Source: an uncultured Eubacteriales bacterium (lineage in GTDB: Bacteria > Bacillota > Clostridia > Oscillospirales > Acutalibacteraceae). Taken from it: DNA of 8,407 bases. The notes under the pieces were generated by a model. The model was not told the DNA's origin. It did no database searches and worked only from the letters and a program-made list of their open reading frames with translations. Shown piece after piece: positions 6,840-8,407 of this stretch. Both the position numbers and the translations under genes were made by a program. Positions within the stretch are counted from its first letter, which is position 1. Each line of letters opens with the position of its first letter. The stretch covers positions 1 through 8,407 of the forward strand of contig CAKTXU010000061.1 in the NCBI GenBank assembly GCA_934630995.1, written 5' to 3'.

Positions 6840-8407
6840 TTGAAAAAGTGGTTCGCCCTGCCCCTGTGCCTCGCGCTGTGCGTCATGACGCTGATCATGC
6901 CCTGCGCCGCGGCGCGGGAGGTGGATGCCTATGATTACACCACGTCGGGATCCGATCGTATCCCGATGCCCAAAAGCTATGTGTGCGATACGGTCCTGTT
7001 CGATTTCGGCGGCCGCCTCAGCGGCGCTCAGGATATCCATATCAACAAAGAGGGGAATTTGTATATCGCCGATACCGGCAACAACCGCGCCCTGGTCACC
7101 GGGCTGGACGGCACCCTGCTGCTGGAGCTGACCGAGGCGGACGGGATTCCCTTCAAGGCCCCGGCCGGCATCTTTGCCGACGATGAGGGGAGCATCTTCC
7201 TCTCCGATACCGGCAACGGCCGGATTGTCCATTTTTCTCCGGCCGGCAATTACATCGAATCCTTCGTCAAGCCGGAGTCGGATTTTCTGGGCAGCACCTA
7301 TGTGTTCAACCCCACCAAGCTGGTGGTCAGCCCCACGGGGTATATCTACACCATCAAGTCCCAGACCATCATGACCATCGATGCCCACAACCGCTTCCGG
7401 GGTTATCTGGGTCAGCCGGAGGTGGGCTATAATCTGCTGGAGGCGCTGGCGCGCATTTTCGCTTCGGAGGAACAGCTGAAAATGCTGACCAAGCGGCAGG
7501 CCGATCCCTATCTGAACATCACCATGGATCAGGGCGGCCTCATCTACGCCACCTCCCGCGATCAGATCTACGGGGAAATCAAAATCCTCAATTCCGTGGG
7601 GGAAAATACCTATGTCACCTATCCCTCCGCCGACAGCAATGCCTTGACCAAGGTGCGGGATACCTTTTTCTCCCTCTTCAATATCGGCGTCTACGCGGAC
7701 AAGAGCTTTACCTACGGGGAGCGGCAGACCGACGACGGGGAATGGTTCGATCCCCTTTTCGCCGACATTACGGTGGATGGCCGGGGCATCCTGACCGTCA
7801 TCGAGCAGAACACGGGGAAGTGCTACCAGTACGATCCCCAGGCCAACCTGCTGACCGTTTTCGGCGGCAAGGGCAGGAATATGGGCCAGTTCGAGCAGCC
7901 CACCTCCATCGCCTGCGACGCCGACGGCAATCTGTATATCCTGGACGCGGGGATGAACAGCATCCAGGTCTTCCGCCCCACCGCCTTCCTGTCCAAGGTT
8001 CATGAGGCCGTGGCCCTGTATTCCACGGGGGACTATGACGGGGCTTACGGCCTGTGGGAGGAGATTCTTCACCAGGATGAAAACTATGAGCTGGCGCGGG
8101 TGGGTATGGGCAAGGCCCTGTTCAAGCAAAAGGATTATGAGGGCGCCATGGAGCAATACCGGCTGGCCGACGAGCGGGCCATGTATTCTCAGGCCTACGC
8201 CAAGCACAGGCAGGAGATTTTCCGCGCCAATTTCGGCTGGTTCGTGCTGCGGATCGCGGCTGCGGCCGTGGCGGTGGTCTTTCTCTTCCTCGGCCTCCGG
8301 CGGCTGGGCAGGCGCGGTTACGCCGCCTTCCGGGCGCGTGAAAAACGCAAGGGCCTGGTTCCCACCCTTTTCCTGGGCTGCGGGATGTTCTTCCACCCCA
8401 TCGATAC
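6840..8407 (+). CDS. Membrane protein with NHL propeller, TPR and start of a Yip1-type domain (partial, 3' end outside window)
   Basis: An open frame of 522 codons with no stop before the window edge. Residues 1-25 are a signal peptide (MKKW, hydrophobic core, C-A-A-A end); the Cys residues do not fit a lipobox. Six NHL-like repeats follow, starting near 64, 109, 158, 223, 307 and 354; the best read GNLYIADTGNNR (72-83), GSIFLSDTGNGR (117-128) and GNLYILDAGMNSIQVF (363-378), predicting a six-bladed beta-propeller. Repeat 4 is degenerate, with a ~50-residue insert before repeat 5. Residues 385-418 and 419-452 look like two TPR units (GDYDGAYGLWEEIL; KDYEGAMEQY). A transmembrane helix (~467-486) is followed by a strongly basic stretch (487-504), placing the propeller outside and what follows inside. 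The last residues, FFHPIDT, resemble the opening of a bacterial Yip1-family domain, which would add several more helices. The gene is 12 bp after the permeases and probably cotranscribed. No catalytic residues are visible; a sensory, scaffold or glycan-handling role is speculation. Confidence 0.88.
   Translation, partial: MKKWFALPLCLALCVMTLIMPCAAAREVDAYDYTTSGSDRIPMPKSYVCDTVLFDFGGRLSGAQDIHINKEGNLYIADTGNNRALVTGLDGTLLLELTEADGIPFKAPAGIFADDEGSIFLSDTGNGRIVHFSPAGNYIESFVKPESDFLGSTYVFNPTKLVVSPTGYIYTIKSQTIMTIDAHNRFRGYLGQPEVGYNLLEALARIFASEEQLKMLTKRQADPYLNITMDQGGLIYATSRDQIYGEIKILNSVGENTYVTYPSADSNALTKVRDTFFSLFNIGVYADKSFTYGERQTDDGEWFDPLFADITVDGRGILTVIEQNTGKCYQYDPQANLLTVFGGKGRNMGQFEQPTSIACDADGNLYILDAGMNSIQVFRPTAFLSKVHEAVALYSTGDYDGAYGLWEEILHQDENYELARVGMGKALFKQKDYEGAMEQYRLADERAMYSQAYAKHRQEIFRANFGWFVLRIAAAAVAVVFLFLGLRRLGRRGYAAFRAREKRKGLVPTLFLGCGMFFHPID

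Noticed and set aside
5841..8396. 851-codon open frame on the minus strand spanning the second permease and the NHL gene
   Set aside because: Its codons are in exact register with both + strand genes, which share a frame, so GC-rich third positions remove stops on the opposite strand. The translation is rich in His, Gln and Gly and shows no domain, while the + strand genes have signal peptides, motifs and ribosome sites.
1..8407. CRISPR arrays, insertion sequences, tRNA or rRNA genes
   Set aside because: No regularly spaced repeats, transposase motifs, terminal inverted repeats or tRNA-like cloverleaf segments were seen on either strand.

Overview
This window looks like a carbohydrate-uptake operon from a GC-rich, Gram-positive Clostridia-type bacterium (Firmicutes, plausibly an Oscillospiraceae-like gut or sediment organism). 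The evidence is a lipoprotein solute-binding protein of the LplA/LipO type, permeases of the LplB/LplC (UgpA/UgpE) type, AGGAGG-like ribosome binding sites, TTG and GTG starts, and a strong AT-rich extended -10 promoter before GC-rich genes. I cannot name the species.

Layout: positions 1-305 are an AT-rich leader with one convincing promoter (TGC-TATAAT, 218-226) and some small palindromes. All five genes are on the + strand: (1) a 551-aa lipoprotein solute-binding protein (306-1961); (2) after a 127-bp gap holding a 13-bp hairpin, a very large 964-aa solute-binding protein (2089-4983); (3) and (4) the two CUT1-type membrane permeases (5000-5893 and 5910-6827); (5) the start of a membrane protein that runs off the right edge (6840-8407+). 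Gene 5 has a signal peptide, a six-repeat NHL propeller, two TPR-like units and a transmembrane helix, and the window ends just where a Yip1-type membrane domain appears to begin. Genes 2-5 are 12-16 bp apart and are almost certainly one transcription unit.

Working model (inference): the permease pair forms the channel and an ATPase encoded elsewhere (MsmX-like) powers it. Two different binding proteins may serve this one channel. The large one carries a ~560-residue N-terminal extension with a duplicated beta-sandwich, carbohydrate-binding-like module and a helical region before a normal-sized binding-protein domain. The NHL-TPR-Yip1 protein has no role in known sugar importers and would put a propeller outside the membrane beside the transporter. 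The most noteworthy content is therefore an expanded ABC import system with two non-standard parts: the giant binding protein and the NHL/TPR/Yip1 membrane protein. The transported sugar cannot be deduced from the sequence.

The minus strand has very long open frames (up to 851 codons), but all are in codon register with the + strand genes and are best explained as compositional mirrors.
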